DNA of 64,000 bases from Pedobacter sp. ok626 (GCF_900100435.1 NZ_FNEX01000009.1:186001-250000), one strand, 5' to 3'. Numbered from the stretch's first letter, positions 8,101 to 17,693 are shown. A program made the numbers and translations. Notes: generated from the letters alone by a model not told the origin.

Positions 8101-11100
8101 CAAATCTACCGAACCACATGATGGAACAAAAGCAACACTTACTTTGGTGCTTTTTATAGCAGAGCCTAAATCGTCAGAATTATCAGTTTCTAAGTTTTCG
8201 CAGGTAGTACCAATATATAGCTCTAAATTCTCATACTGATAAGCCAAAGGACCTCTCCTTACCTCCAAAGTTACTCTTGCCGAATCTTTTGGAGCCACAT
8301 AAAAAGTGGCCACTCCATTATTAATTTCCTGGCCAGCCAAATAAAGTTTTGCCCCATAAGGATTGCTACGCGAATTTACTTTAACATTATATTGACGGCC
8401 TTCGTCGGTTGCACTTTCGTTACCCAGTTGAATGGTAAAAGTTGCCGCCTGATCTGCCGGTACGTTAACTTGCTTTTGAGCTCCAACAACAGCAATTGTG
8501 GGTATATCTCTTTTTAAAGTACCAGGAACCCAGGGACAAGAAGATGCGCCGCCATATACCGCAAATAGCGGTGTATTGTATATTGGATCTACCAGCATAT
8601 CCACACTGTAATAATCGCCTGGGTTTTTATCCGCCAGATGTATTTCTATGCTACTTGTTTTTTCACCACTACGCTCTACAACCTTACTATCTAAAATACT
8701 GTGTAATGTTGCCACTGCTCCAACTTCAGCATAATTCATTTCATTATCGCCAATATGTGCATATACTGACATGTCCATATCTACATAAACTTCATAGGCA
8801 AAATTATCAATGGTGGCCATGGAGTTTTCTACGGTAAAGGTGTAATCAACACCATTAGAAAAAGTTACATTCTTTTGTAAGGCATATAAATCGCCATTAT
8901 CATTTTTTAAGTTTTCTTTTACTTTTTTATCTGCATCGCTATCATTTAAATATTTAGCCATCTCGTCCTGCACCATTGTTTTGTAAAATGGCTTCAGTTT
9001 ATCTTTATTATTCTGCGCTAAATTTTGAATTGAATCTAATTGCTTGATAACATTTTTATAGGCATTTATTTGGGCGCCTAAATTGGCATTTTCCAACTGT
9101 TTGCTTTTAATATAAGTGGCATCAGATGCTGGCTTGGCTTTTTCTACACCAATACCAATTTCATTATTAGCAATCATTTTGCTCAATTTAGGTATCTCTG
9201 TATCAACAACCTGTGCATAGGTATACATAACAGTACTAGCAATTCCATTGTCTGCAAAGGCAGCATCAGAATAGGAATCTATTTTACCGGATCCTGCGTT
9301 TATTGGCGCTGTGTATCTCAATTTTTTATAAACGCCATAACTTAATGCCTTTGAGTTAAAAAAGAGAATATCGCCACGCTGACCGATGTTGTTTTCATTA
9401 TCACTGGTTTGAATCTCTTCACTAATTGTCATTGTAGTTTCGGTACCCCGCTCGCCATCATTATCTCTACCAAAAACTAATTGCGACTCCAGGTTAAATG
9501 ATGCTATGGTTTTAGATCCAAACTTCAAATTGGTCATTACCCCTGCTCCACCACTGGTACCATATCGGGTTGTATTTTTCCAGGTAAATTTGGAACCTTT
9601 TGATAGTCTAGCATAAGAATTATCACCTGGCGGCCTATGTAAAACCATAAAAGGTATATTTGGCGTAACGGTTACGCCTTTTCCCTCTTCCTCACGTTCG
9701 CCTTGCACCATACCATAAATTAATTTACTTACGCGCAGTGTGCTTCCGCCTACACCAACTGAAGCATATATTTGAAATGATTTATCATAAAACGGAAGGG
9801 AACTGAAATTTGGAACGCCTGGAACCAGATTATAAGTAAAACCTTTTGACTTTTGCTGTGCTGTTGTAGCAGCATAATTGTAAGATTGCTTATTCGCTAC
9901 ATCACCTATTTGATCGTAAACTTCCACCAGGGCCGAATCCACATAGTAAAATTGATACTGATCCTCATCGTATATTTTGTATTTCTCAATAATATTAAAA
10001 CTTAAGGCATTTTGATCACCTTGAGTCATTAAATAAAGTGATGAAGAACCTCTTTGTGCCGCATTCCACTGATTAATTATATTTGCGGGCAACCTATTTT
10101 TACCTGCCAACAATAAATCGCTGGCTACGGTGCTACCATCTTTTTCATCATTCCAAACTATCTCTACATCCTTATGGTATACGAAATTTAATGGCGAAAT
10201 TGGTTTTATTACTTTTACCTGAACATTTAAGGTGTCCTTAATTTTAGAACAGGCTTTAACAGTAATCACTGAATCTTGTCCGTTTTGGCCCTTAATGACT
10301 TCCTGCGTATCAGTTTCTGGCAAACATTTCGTAATAAGCGTTCTGGTTACTGTTATCGAGTCTCTGGCGCCCAAAAATACAGTTTGAGGTATTCTATCAA
10401 AGAATACTTGTTGATTAGTATTTTGTACAGAATTAGTAGCGCTATATGCAGCATTTTTATCCTGCTTCTTCAATACATCGCTTACTTTTACCTGATATCT
10501 TGTAGATGGCAATACAACCTTTACAGCGCCTTTATTTTCGTTAAAACTAACACTATAAGCGCCCCAGCTATAGGTGTCTCCTATTAAAGTTTCGCCGCTT
10601 TGCTTCGTTTTATTTCCGTTGGATAATACACTTAGCTTGTTTAATGCTGTAGAGTTGGCTATTCCATTTGGTTTTACGGGATATACAGAAACCAGTGCTT
10701 CTTCTCCAATGGCAAGCTTACCGTCCGTAGCATATACATTTACCTTTAACGTATCGGTTTGCAGGTTAATAAAGTTAACATTGGTAAAATTCTTATTTAC
10801 ATCTATGGAAAAACCTTTTAAATCAATTTTACCATCATTACTCTTCCTCGTAACTATACTGCTATTGGTTAGTTGTACATAACTATTGGTCGAGGCATCA
10901 AAAACATCGCCTGAAGGTAGAATATTATGGTTTTTATAAACCGCCGCAATATGGTGAACACCCTGAACCGGAAAACTTACATTATATTCTCCGCTCTGGC
11001 TGGTTGTTGTTTTCTTTATTCCATCTACATAAACATCAACTGAATCGGCTTCTATTTTAAATTTCGCATTGTTTTTATCCACCAAAGGAAAATAAACCAT

Positions 11101-12543
11101 ACCTTTTACAGTAAAAGATGCTGTATCGGTAAAGTTTATATTTTTCACATTGTACTCATCCAGCGTTAATTTCCGGGTAATGTTGGCTGGATCGTGCCTG
11201 TCTGTATAGGTAAGTAATTTTGGTGTTACTACATAATCGGCGCTCGCATCGTAATAAACATCTGTAATTTCATAATAGCCAGTTGCATCGGTTGTAGCGG
11301 TGTAAGTACGTGTATTATTTGTTGCACCATCATTTAGCAAATTTTTAGATACCGCAGTTAAAGTTGTATTTGCAATGCCAACGCCTGTTAATGATTTTAC
11401 GTAGCCACTTAATTTACCATTAGGATTAGAATACCCAATTGATTCAGAAGATTTATAGCTGTTAATTTTGGCGGTATTTGTACCACTATTATCGGGTACC
11501 AGCTTTAAATAATAGGTATAGCGTTTGCCCGGAATAATATCCAGATCGCTGTAGGTTTTACTTGCCTTTGTTACGGTTGCAACTTCTGTATCCTGGCCAG
11601 TACCTGTTATTCTTTTATAAATTACAATTGCATCCAAGCCTAAAGTACCGTTAAATGATGGCCAGGCTAATTTAATTTTACCGTTTTCTGCCGAGCTTGC
11701 AGTAAGTCCCTTATTTAAAAGGTTAAAGGATGGAGCACTTGTCGGGGCTTCATAATCTTGATCCTTATTTTTGTTCCAGTCGCCGGGCGCACTATCATTT
11801 AGCACCGTTTGTACAGAATACACGTAATCTCCTGATTCCATATTCGCATAATCAATAGCAAATTCTCTTTTATCTCCTGCTACTGTTGCAATCAACTCGA
11901 AACTGGCATTACCCTTTTTTAAATAGATGTAATAATCCAACAGGTTATCCGGAACGCTTGTTCCCTTTGCCCAGGATAATTTACTTGGGTAATTTATGCC
12001 ATCAACTACTGTTGTTTGTAGGTTTACATTTGTTGGCGCTTTTAGTTTCGGGGTTACTCCTTCGCGATAGTTTGTACCCCATTTCAAATGGCATCCATTA
12101 CAATTTCTTCCCCATTGATAGAAAATTTCTAACCTGTACGACCTGTTTGGCCCATAGTTAGTAATACTTTGTCCTGCCGGATAATTAGAATTACCATCGT
12201 TCTTATTAACCGCCAGGTAGTAATAATTCCATCCTGGATATCCTGATGAGTTTTTCACTTCTAAAGTAGCATGATCATCGTCATCATTATACCAGGGCAA
12301 ATCTGTTCCCCAATATACCTTTAAGTAATAATCATTAATTTCAGTATGTATTTGATTATTAAATTCCCCAGGGCTGTTTTGCCCCCATGCACTAATTCCG
12401 CAAAACATAAATACACCAAACAGTAAATAAAATAGTTTATTTAAACACTTAAGGGGATTACTTTTTGCCGTATTGCTAATCAGAATTAAACAGAATATAA
12501 GGGCCAATGAGCCTTTACCACGGAAGCTAAAGCGAGCATTCAT
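5170..12543 (-). CDS. Giant cell-surface protein with T9SS type B (CHU_C) sorting domain
   Basis: This 2457-residue protein has an extended hydrophobic N terminus containing a signal peptide ending near ISAWGQN. Visible parts in order: fibronectin III-like repeats (about 165-370), a carboxypeptidase regulatory-like domain (about 375-470, LSGYVKSLTGVGIANTTL), a long run of adhesin-like beta domains, two tandem modules starting KGWTWISLNV and KGWSWTGYPM (about 1950-2110), an Asn/Thr/Val-rich stretch (about 2140-2200), a DUF11-like domain (about 2240-2350), and the gliding-associated C-terminal domain (FTPNGDGINDRFEI...YGYILKVTDKDNKEMVYKG). That last domain is the type B signal for export by T9SS. 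The protein is likely a surface adhesin or matrix component. It is the first gene of an operon with PorP/SprF, and its promoter carries a palindrome. Confidence 0.9.
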   Translation of the reverse strand: MNARFSFRGKGSLALIFCLILISNTAKSNPLKCLNKLFYLLFGVFMFCGISAWGQNSPGEFNNQIHTEINDYYLKVYWGTDLPWYNDDDDHATLEVKNSSGYPGWNYYYLAVNKNDGNSNYPAGQSITNYGPNRSYRLEIFYQWGRNCNGCHLKWGTNYREGVTPKLKAPTNVNLQTTVVDGINYPSKLSWAKGTSVPDNLLDYYIYLKKGNASFELIATVAGDKREFAIDYANMESGDYVYSVQTVLNDSAPGDWNKNKDQDYEAPTSAPSFNLLNKGLTASSAENGKIKLAWPSFNGTLGLDAIVIYKRITGTGQDTEVATVTKASKTYSDLDIIPGKRYTYYLKLVPDNSGTNTAKINSYKSSESIGYSNPNGKLSGYVKSLTGVGIANTTLTAVSKNLLNDGATNNTRTYTATTDATGYYEITDVYYDASADYVVTPKLLTYTDRHDPANITRKLTLDEYNVKNINFTDTASFTVKGMVYFPLVDKNNAKFKIEADSVDVYVDGIKKTTTSQSGEYNVSFPVQGVHHIAAVYKNHNILPSGDVFDASTNSYVQLTNSSIVTRKSNDGKIDLKGFSIDVNKNFTNVNFINLQTDTLKVNVYATDGKLAIGEEALVSVYPVKPNGIANSTALNKLSVLSNGNKTKQSGETLIGDTYSWGAYSVSFNENKGAVKVVLPSTRYQVKVSDVLKKQDKNAAYSATNSVQNTNQQVFFDRIPQTVFLGARDSITVTRTLITKCLPETDTQEVIKGQNGQDSVITVKACSKIKDTLNVQVKVIKPISPLNFVYHKDVEIVWNDEKDGSTVASDLLLAGKNRLPANIINQWNAAQRGSSSLYLMTQGDQNALSFNIIEKYKIYDEDQYQFYYVDSALVEVYDQIGDVANKQSYNYAATTAQQKSKGFTYNLVPGVPNFSSLPFYDKSFQIYASVGVGGSTLRVSKLIYGMVQGEREEEGKGVTVTPNIPFMVLHRPPGDNSYARLSKGSKFTWKNTTRYGTSGGAGVMTNLKFGSKTIASFNLESQLVFGRDNDGERGTETTMTISEEIQTSDNENNIGQRGDILFFNSKALSYGVYKKLRYTAPINAGSGKIDSYSDAAFADNGIASTVMYTYAQVVDTEIPKLSKMIANNEIGIGVEKAKPASDATYIKSKQLENANLGAQINAYKNVIKQLDSIQNLAQNNKDKLKPFYKTMVQDEMAKYLNDSDADKKVKENLKNDNGDLYALQKNVTFSNGVDYTFTVENSMATIDNFAYEVYVDMDMSVYAHIGDNEMNYAEVGAVATLHSILDSKVVERSGEKTSSIEIHLADKNPGDYYSVDMLVDPIYNTPLFAVYGGASSCPWVPGTLKRDIPTIAVVGAQKQVNVPADQAATFTIQLGNESATDEGRQYNVKVNSRSNPYGAKLYLAGQEINNGVATFYVAPKDSARVTLEVRRGPLAYQYENLELYIGTTCENLETDNSDDLGSAIKSTKVSVAFVPSCGSVDLFKPGANWLVSSLNNNKLQITFNKYDANNPNMRWIGLEYRKKTGQNAGTIEEQWKEVVTIKPNQLQDAFYDYLFDVSSLEDGDYELRAKSVCTDGYYFSAVYSGKIDRASLNVYGLPEPQDGILGIGKSLSVTYNSVLAASQPTLKIKLTRLDTNEEIPVTYTMNAAANAINIVSVNGDAVFDALENIELKAEVSGAIANNANVQADTIVWNFVVNRSSVYWSPRNITVNAIENQQSPFSAKLINKTAKEQAFTLTKYASWLNPILKSGKIVPFGELNLDFTVNKNLNTGIYQDTVYAEVNGKQQMLYVTVNVLRTPPSWTVDPQKYKYNMSFTTQFSIDQTDHLTSRDIRDKMALFVGKECRGIAQIEYDKTRDKYVAYITAYSNVATGEEMTIHFWDTYPGLEYQAKERLSFIANGNLGNLVNPYVLHPEGIYQTIPLKKGWTWISLNVQNNDMSLKNVLANLTPTEGDLIKTLSNNNAYSQYSKTMGWVGVLNDVNLYNSYMIYVTKPDTIRILGNFISQVANVKLVKGWSWTGYPMAINMELNTYLKNFSPADGSQIVSQEEFAQYNAGTQSWSGSLKYLRPGKGYKFYTETDGFAIPIMPYVPTVDPLVETKQPITPPDNNPANPIIVNNNNTVVNSTVNNTSVNTVNYENNSSVTTIINQGGQTINNTTNRYESYVYVENKLVNIVNQTVLPNGQAVGFIPVNGSAADEGKEVQIKVYDKEEKKEYTAKIEQPVTQQTDLITGTVTSPVVLVLEGLADVSVSNSLEANQVNRDEEFVYQLKVKNEGADLAVNVILSDTLANTYDYVGSDNILVFDPIKRTLKASILQLKSGETQLFNVKLRANKVGSLTIGKGLVALNNDNNLANNNIGALALNVVDKRANSAKLLIPSLFTPNGDGINDRFEIVGLSEFYVANSLVIFNKNYNEVYRRQNYQNDWTGDSLPMGSYGYILKVTDKDNKEMVYKGFITIVYQ

Positions 12544-12570
12544 AGATTTTGGTTTTAGGGATGATTAAAC

Positions 12571-12601
12571 CAAAAGTAAAATGATGTAACAGGCTCTGCA
12601 A
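12571..12601 (-). promoter_or_regulatory. Promoter of the giant surface protein operon
   Basis: On the minus strand TTG (12599-12601) and TACTTTTG (12571-12578) are 20 bases apart, an exact Bacteroidota-type promoter 28 bases before the ATG. The upstream side of the TTG touches a 16-bp palindrome. Confidence 0.7.
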
Positions 12602-12617
12602 TACCCAATATTGGGTA
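12602..12617. promoter_or_regulatory. 16-bp perfect palindrome, probable activator site
   Basis: TACCCAATATTGGGTA is a perfect palindrome in the 129-base region between the giant surface gene and the divergent histidine kinase gene. It begins one base upstream of the -33 box of the giant gene, the place where an activator touches RNA polymerase. LuxR/NarL-type regulators bind inverted repeats of this kind, and one is encoded at 14588-15217. The pairing of regulator and site is inferred. Confidence 0.6.
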
Positions 12618-12672
12618 CGTCTTTATATTTATTTTATATTAGATATTTGCAGTGTAACTTAAACTGGACAAG

Positions 12673-14598
12673 GTGATCATAAAAGCGTTAAAGTGGCTGG
12701 GCCTACTCTTACCTCTACTTCTGGTAATGGATGTATCAGCACAGCTGCGATCGGATACCTTGTATATCAGAGACAATGCTAGCTTCCAGTTTAACGAACA
12801 CCTATACTATTATCAAACCCCAAATAAGATATCGGTAAAAGAGGTTTCGAAACTTGTAAACACCAAATCCTTTAAAAAGCTATATCCCGATCATGCCATC
12901 AACGCAGGAGTTACCAAAAATTATTACTGGTTAAGCTTTACCCTAAAAAATGAACAAAAAGCAGATGGCACTTTTTACTTCCAACTGCATCAGCCCTGGT
13001 TACATTTAGCACAGCTCTATTTGCAAACCGACACTGGTTATGTGCTTGTGGGGCAGTCGGGCATGAAGCTGAATTTTAATGCACGGCCTTACAAGCACTA
13101 CGACATGGTGTTCCCTATCAAATTGCGTAGTCAAAGCTATGGTACTTATTTAGCATCAATTGACAATAAAGGTTCTAGCTTAAACATCCTCCCTACTTTA
13201 ATGGATAGTGACAGCTTTAGAGCGGAAGAGAAAAAGGAATATCTATTTCTGGGTGTGTTAACTGGGATCATGATATTTAGTATCCTCATCAATATTTTCT
13301 TATACCTATCATTAAAGGAAAAAATACACTTGATATATGCTCAATATGTATTGGCCATGTTGTTTTGGATGTATTGCAATGTGGCACTAGATTTCCAATA
13401 TCTGTACCCTAATCAACCTTTTCTGGCTACCATATCGGAATACATCGCCGCCAGTCTCGGTTTCATTACCATGACCAACCTGATTACCGCATTTTTGGAT
13501 GTTACATCTAAAAACTCTCGTTTTAAAAGGAGTATGGATGTATTGAAGTATACTTTTTTTATACTTCCTGTTGTAGGTTTTACAATCCATTACTGGTTTG
13601 AGAATTCTGCCACACTCAAGGTGACCTATGAGTATATATTCATCAGTTTAGCAATTGTGCTTTCTATTTTGTTTTATTTAGTCACCATTGAGAAGATTTT
13701 TCAGAAAGTAAAGCTGGCCTGGTTTTATTTAATTGGTGGCGGTTTTATCGGTTTTGGCATTATAAGATATTGCATTTATCTATTGGGGGGCAGTTTAAAT
13801 AGTGCTGTACAGTCTTTACCTAACGATATCCAAATTGGTCTGACCATAGAAGCCATCATCATTTTTATTGGTATCATTTATCGATATAACCTATATAAAA
13901 ATGAAAAAGAACAATTGCTGTTAGAATTTAACGAGCAACAAACAAAAACAATGGAGCAAATTGTGATTGCTCAAGAAGACGAACGCAAACGCATTGCGCA
14001 AGATCTCCATGATGATTTAGGCTCTACCCTAACTACCCTTTTGCTACACATTAGCCATCTCCCCAACGATGAAGCGCAAAACAAAAATAACCAGATTCAT
14101 TATCAAAAGGGGATTGATATAGGTCTTAAGGCAATCAGTGATTTAAGATCTATATCACACAATCTGTTACCTAAAGACTTTAGCGAATTGGGCATTTTTC
14201 ACATCTTGAAAAACAAAATCGACGAACTAAATGCGATTAGTAACATTCGCTTTACTTTGATTACGGAAGGAAACGATCAGGATATTGGAAACATCTTTTC
14301 TATTACGATTTACCGTATTATAAATGAACTCATCAACAACACACTTAAGCACTCGCAAGCCAGTTTAGCCACCATACAGCTACTGCTTACTGATGATGAA
14401 ATTATTGTGATGCTGGAAGACAATGGCATAGGTGGCAGTACAACCGCTTTTACCAAAGGTATTGGCATGAAAAACATCTATTCGAGAACTGATTTTTTAC
14501 ACGGAAAGATTAATATAGATGACAGCGCAGAGGGAACATCAATCATTATAGAAATTCCGCTTGATCGCAAGACTAAAGGAGCACCACATGAAAACTAA
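12673..14598 (+). CDS. 7TMR-DISM sensor histidine kinase (HisKA_3 type)
   Basis: The start is GTG at 12673, chosen because the signal peptide (cleavage near DVSAQ) begins there. The 641-residue protein has an extracytoplasmic 7TMR-DISM sensory region (about 25-180), a seven-helix membrane block (about 190-405), a short coiled linker, and a HisKA_3 dimerisation domain with phospho-acceptor His446 (EDERKRIAQDLHDDLG). A HATPase domain follows, with the N-box ELINNTLKHS and glycine motifs DNGIGG and GIGMKNI. It overlaps the LuxR-type response regulator gene by 11 bases, so the two form a two-component system. DISM domains are thought to sense carbohydrates or other small ligands. The divergent neighbour is the giant surface protein, its likely target. 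Confidence 0.92.
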   Translation: MIIKALKWLGLLLPLLLVMDVSAQLRSDTLYIRDNASFQFNEHLYYYQTPNKISVKEVSKLVNTKSFKKLYPDHAINAGVTKNYYWLSFTLKNEQKADGTFYFQLHQPWLHLAQLYLQTDTGYVLVGQSGMKLNFNARPYKHYDMVFPIKLRSQSYGTYLASIDNKGSSLNILPTLMDSDSFRAEEKKEYLFLGVLTGIMIFSILINIFLYLSLKEKIHLIYAQYVLAMLFWMYCNVALDFQYLYPNQPFLATISEYIAASLGFITMTNLITAFLDVTSKNSRFKRSMDVLKYTFFILPVVGFTIHYWFENSATLKVTYEYIFISLAIVLSILFYLVTIEKIFQKVKLAWFYLIGGGFIGFGIIRYCIYLLGGSLNSAVQSLPNDIQIGLTIEAIIIFIGIIYRYNLYKNEKEQLLLEFNEQQTKTMEQIVIAQEDERKRIAQDLHDDLGSTLTTLLLHISHLPNDEAQNKNNQIHYQKGIDIGLKAISDLRSISHNLLPKDFSELGIFHILKNKIDELNAISNIRFTLITEGNDQDIGNIFSITIYRIINELINNTLKHSQASLATIQLLLTDDEIIVMLEDNGIGGSTTAFTKGIGMKNIYSRTDFLHGKINIDDSAEGTSIIIEIPLDRKTKGAPHEN

Positions 14599-15217
14599 AA
14601 TCATTATTGCTGACGATCATTTGTTGTTAGCCGACGGCCTGGAGCAAATATTAAATAGCGTACCTGACTTTGAAGTAATAGCTAAAGTAGCTAACGGCAA
14701 GCTTTTGATACAGGTATTAAATACGATAATGCCAGACTTGATTTTGCTGGATATTAATATGCCTTATATGAATGGATTGGATGCCGCTAAAGAAATAGGG
14801 CGACGCATGCCCGATATTAAAATCGTATTTCTAAGTATGTATTTCGATGCTAAACTCATTGCTTCAGCTAAAGAAAATGGTGTAAAAGGCTTTATACTGA
14901 AAGATATTATTGCTCCTCTGTTAAAAGAAAAATTGATTCATGTTGCCAATGGAGGTACCTGTTTTGATTCACCCTTTCCGCAGACATCTACTGAGCCAGT
15001 CTGGCAGCAAGATGACTTTGCTAATAATTTAAAGCTATCTCCAAGGGAAATAGAAATCATTAAATTGATTAAGGTTGGTCATGGCAACAAACAAATATCG
15101 GCTCAACTGGGCTTGAGTACATATACCATAGAAACCCATCGGAAAAACATCTACCGAAAATTAAACCTCAAAGGCGTTGGTGAGCTGATCCAATTTGCCA
15201 GTGACCATAATATCTAG
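14588..15217 (+). CDS. LuxR/NarL-family response regulator
   Basis: The 209-residue regulator has a receiver domain with acidic pair DD near residues 9-10, phospho-acceptor Asp55 (LILLDINMP) and a conserved Lys in FILKD. A C-terminal LuxR HTH follows (LSPREIEIIKLIKVGHGNKQIS...). The start at 14588 (MKTKIIIADDH) is preferred over an in-frame upstream ATG at 14561 because receiver domains begin there. It overlaps the kinase gene by 11 bases and is the likely binder of the TACCCAATATTGGGTA palindrome. Its stop codon lies one base from the stop of the convergent DUF1800 gene. Confidence 0.93.
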   Translation: MKTKIIIADDHLLLADGLEQILNSVPDFEVIAKVANGKLLIQVLNTIMPDLILLDINMPYMNGLDAAKEIGRRMPDIKIVFLSMYFDAKLIASAKENGVKGFILKDIIAPLLKEKLIHVANGGTCFDSPFPQTSTEPVWQQDDFANNLKLSPREIEIIKLIKVGHGNKQISAQLGLSTYTIETHRKNIYRKLNLKGVGELIQFASDHNI

Positions 15218-15218
15218 A

Positions 15219-17234
15219 TCAACGTTGTTGAAATTCAGGAGAGCCAATAATGACACCTGCTGCTAATGCTTGCATCGCACTGCGTTTATTTCTGAACATA
15301 TCATAATTGCTTTTCTGTTTATCCACTGTAGCGGCCACTTTCGCCTTGCTGTCTGGTATGACGCCCATAAACATCATATCGCCTGGTGCCCCCGCTTCTG
15401 GTCTTTCCGATACCGCTGTTTTATCCTGCCGAACAATGTTATTTGCTTTAACCAACAAGCCCGGATCGTTTAATAGATCAGCTAACTTTTTGCTCGTCTG
15501 ATCCAACTTTTTCTCTGGCAGTAACAACTTACTATAAGTATCGATAATAGCCTGTGCATTTTCCTGCGCTTTTTGTTGCGCTGTGATTTTGTTTAGATTT
15601 ACTTTTATTCCAGCGATTTGTCCGGATGCTAAGGCCAGACTGAAATCCATCCTATTTAGCAGCGAACCTGTATTGATCCAGTATTTACCCCGGTCAGGAA
15701 AGCCTGTCGGCGCCTGGTAATAATAAATCTTTTGTCCCATCCGGGAAATCCAACCAAATAGCGGATAAGGATCTTTAATATCCGCATTTAAACCACGTAC
15801 CGAACTGATTGCAAGCTCAAAAGGTGATTTGGTTTTACTATACAAAGTCTTTTTATCCCAGAACTCGCGAGAAGTTACCATTGTGATCAATACCTGTTTC
15901 ATATCACCGTCATGATCAGTAAAGGACTTCGCCATTCTATCTATTAGACTCTGTGCCGGAGCATCGCTAACAAAACGTACAGCAAGCTTACGCGAAATGA
16001 ATTTTGCCGTAGCGGGTTGATGTGCTAACATATCCAACAACGTAACTCCTTCCTGATAACCTACTGTTGGATCAGTACTAGCTGGAAAACGATGGCCTAG
16101 CACCACTTTTTCTCCACGATCGTGTCGGTTTGGTGTAAATAGAAAATCGCCGTTACGCACATAACCTTTCTGTGCAAGGTTATCCTCTCCTACTTTGGCA
16201 ACAAGGCCTTTCATAGCGCTGCCGTAGGCATTGTCGCTAATTGGGTAAACAGTCCAACCAGTTAGTATTCGCGCTGCCTGGGTCACATCCTGTTGCGTAT
16301 AACCACCATCAACACCAAGGGTATGTAGTTCCATCACCTCACGAGCATAGTTTTCGTTCAAACCATTCACATTGGTAGGCTTTGTAAGGGTTTTTGCCTT
16401 ATTGGGTACATTAGCCCCCTCAGTACCTGCCATCATCATCATGTCAGTACCATTGGCTGCAGCAGGCTTCGCCTGGGGCTTAGCTGGGGCTGCTGTTGGC
16501 GGCCCAACGCTGCTAAAGTTATCCAGGTAATACAACATTGCCGGCGACTGCGCAGAGGCCAAAAGCAACTGCCCAAATTTTCCCATAACATTAGGCCTAA
16601 TTACATCTCTTTCATACGCAGGAATAAACTGGGCACATTCGCCTTTAAAAAAGGAAACGTTAAAATGGTTAAACCAGAAGTCGGTCATCACCTCCTGTAA
16701 TTGGTTGCGGGTATAAGCTGCCCTAAGTATTTTCTGATTAATAAATTGCTTATAAAGATCCTGATCGGACTTATAGCCTTTCATATCCATATAGGCCTTC
16801 AACTGCAAGTTGAAGGCTTTTTTATCTACTGCTTTATTGACAGAATCTTTACTGATTACGGAATCTTTGATTGCCATCGACCGGATTACAAATCCGGGTG
16901 GATACTGACGGCATACCTCTGCATTACTCAGTTTAATGGCATCATAAACGCTCAAGCGTTTGTTTAAAGAATCATCTGGCAAATCGGCATTGAGTTGCTG
17001 ATTGAACCAATTCTCCAAGCCTATTTTCATCACCGAGTCAACTTGTCCTGGTGTTGCTCCAAAAGAGAACCTGCTCAACAGGTGTTCGGCAGCCTGCCGT
17101 TCCGTTAAACCCGCCCGTTTATAAGGAAATTTATATACGGTAACTGGCGAAGGATTGATCAGAAAGGAAGATAGAAGATATAAACTCCCCGTAAGAAGGG
17201 TAAAAAAACAGCAAATCTTGAATATTTTTTTCAT
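15219..17234 (-). CDS. DUF1800 family protein
   Basis: This 671-residue protein has an N-terminal membrane anchor or signal (residues 8-30) and the DUF1800 pattern: HLLSRFSFGATPGQVD, FWFNHFNVSF, NENYAREVMELHTLGVDGGYTQQDV, ARILTGWT, and near the end MDFSLALASGQIAGI. A Pro/Ala-rich insert with a short Met run (about residues 245-275) interrupts the domain. DUF1800 genes usually stand next to a DUF1501 gene; none is present here. The function is unknown, although envelope location is likely. A short gap separates it from the VOC gene on the same strand. Confidence 0.88.
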   Translation of the reverse strand: MKKIFKICCFFTLLTGSLYLLSSFLINPSPVTVYKFPYKRAGLTERQAAEHLLSRFSFGATPGQVDSVMKIGLENWFNQQLNADLPDDSLNKRLSVYDAIKLSNAEVCRQYPPGFVIRSMAIKDSVISKDSVNKAVDKKAFNLQLKAYMDMKGYKSDQDLYKQFINQKILRAAYTRNQLQEVMTDFWFNHFNVSFFKGECAQFIPAYERDVIRPNVMGKFGQLLLASAQSPAMLYYLDNFSSVGPPTAAPAKPQAKPAAANGTDMMMMAGTEGANVPNKAKTLTKPTNVNGLNENYAREVMELHTLGVDGGYTQQDVTQAARILTGWTVYPISDNAYGSAMKGLVAKVGEDNLAQKGYVRNGDFLFTPNRHDRGEKVVLGHRFPASTDPTVGYQEGVTLLDMLAHQPATAKFISRKLAVRFVSDAPAQSLIDRMAKSFTDHDGDMKQVLITMVTSREFWDKKTLYSKTKSPFELAISSVRGLNADIKDPYPLFGWISRMGQKIYYYQAPTGFPDRGKYWINTGSLLNRMDFSLALASGQIAGIKVNLNKITAQQKAQENAQAIIDTYSKLLLPEKKLDQTSKKLADLLNDPGLLVKANNIVRQDKTAVSERPEAGAPGDMMFMGVIPDSKAKVAATVDKQKSNYDMFRNKRSAMQALAAGVIIGSPEFQQR

Positions 17235-17312
17235 GCCTGTAAGTATTTTGATGTTGATTTGACTAATTATACATCGGTTAGCTTAAAACATCTTGAATCT
17301 AATTTAACAATT

Positions 17313-17693
17313 TTAAATCGTTTCTACTATGGAAAGGATATTACCTGCGGGATCCTTAAACCAGGCAATCACCGGTCCATCGCCACGAAAAATCCCTCGC
17401 CCATCCGTTCTAAGATGCTCATCATTATAGTGTTCAAAATGGATACCTTTTTCTTCGAGCTCAGTAACTGCATTTTCAACATGTTGAACGGGGAAATTGA
17501 GTACAGTAAATGTTGCCGCTTGGTGATCGGGTTTAAGATAAATCATTACCGGAGATGATCCTTCAATATGTAGTTCCAATACGCCCATTGGATTATCTTT
17601 AACTTCAAGCTCAAGTATTGACCCGTAAAATTTCTTTGCTTTTTCCAGGTTATCTACCGAAAATGAACTAAATGCTTTTGACTCTTTTAACAT
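17313..17693 (-). CDS. VOC superfamily (glyoxalase-like) protein
   Basis: The 126-residue protein shows the paired beta-alpha-beta-beta-beta modules of the vicinal oxygen chelate fold: AFSSFSVDNLEKAKKFYGSILELEV at the start and WFKDPAGNILSIVE at the end, with the Glu of the last motif as a likely metal ligand. The role could be dioxygenase, isomerase or antibiotic binding; the sequence does not decide. It is transcribed toward DUF1800 with a 78-base gap. Confidence 0.85.
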   Translation of the reverse strand: MLKESKAFSSFSVDNLEKAKKFYGSILELEVKDNPMGVLELHIEGSSPVMIYLKPDHQAATFTVLNFPVQHVENAVTELEEKGIHFEHYNDEHLRTDGRGIFRGDGPVIAWFKDPAGNILSIVETI

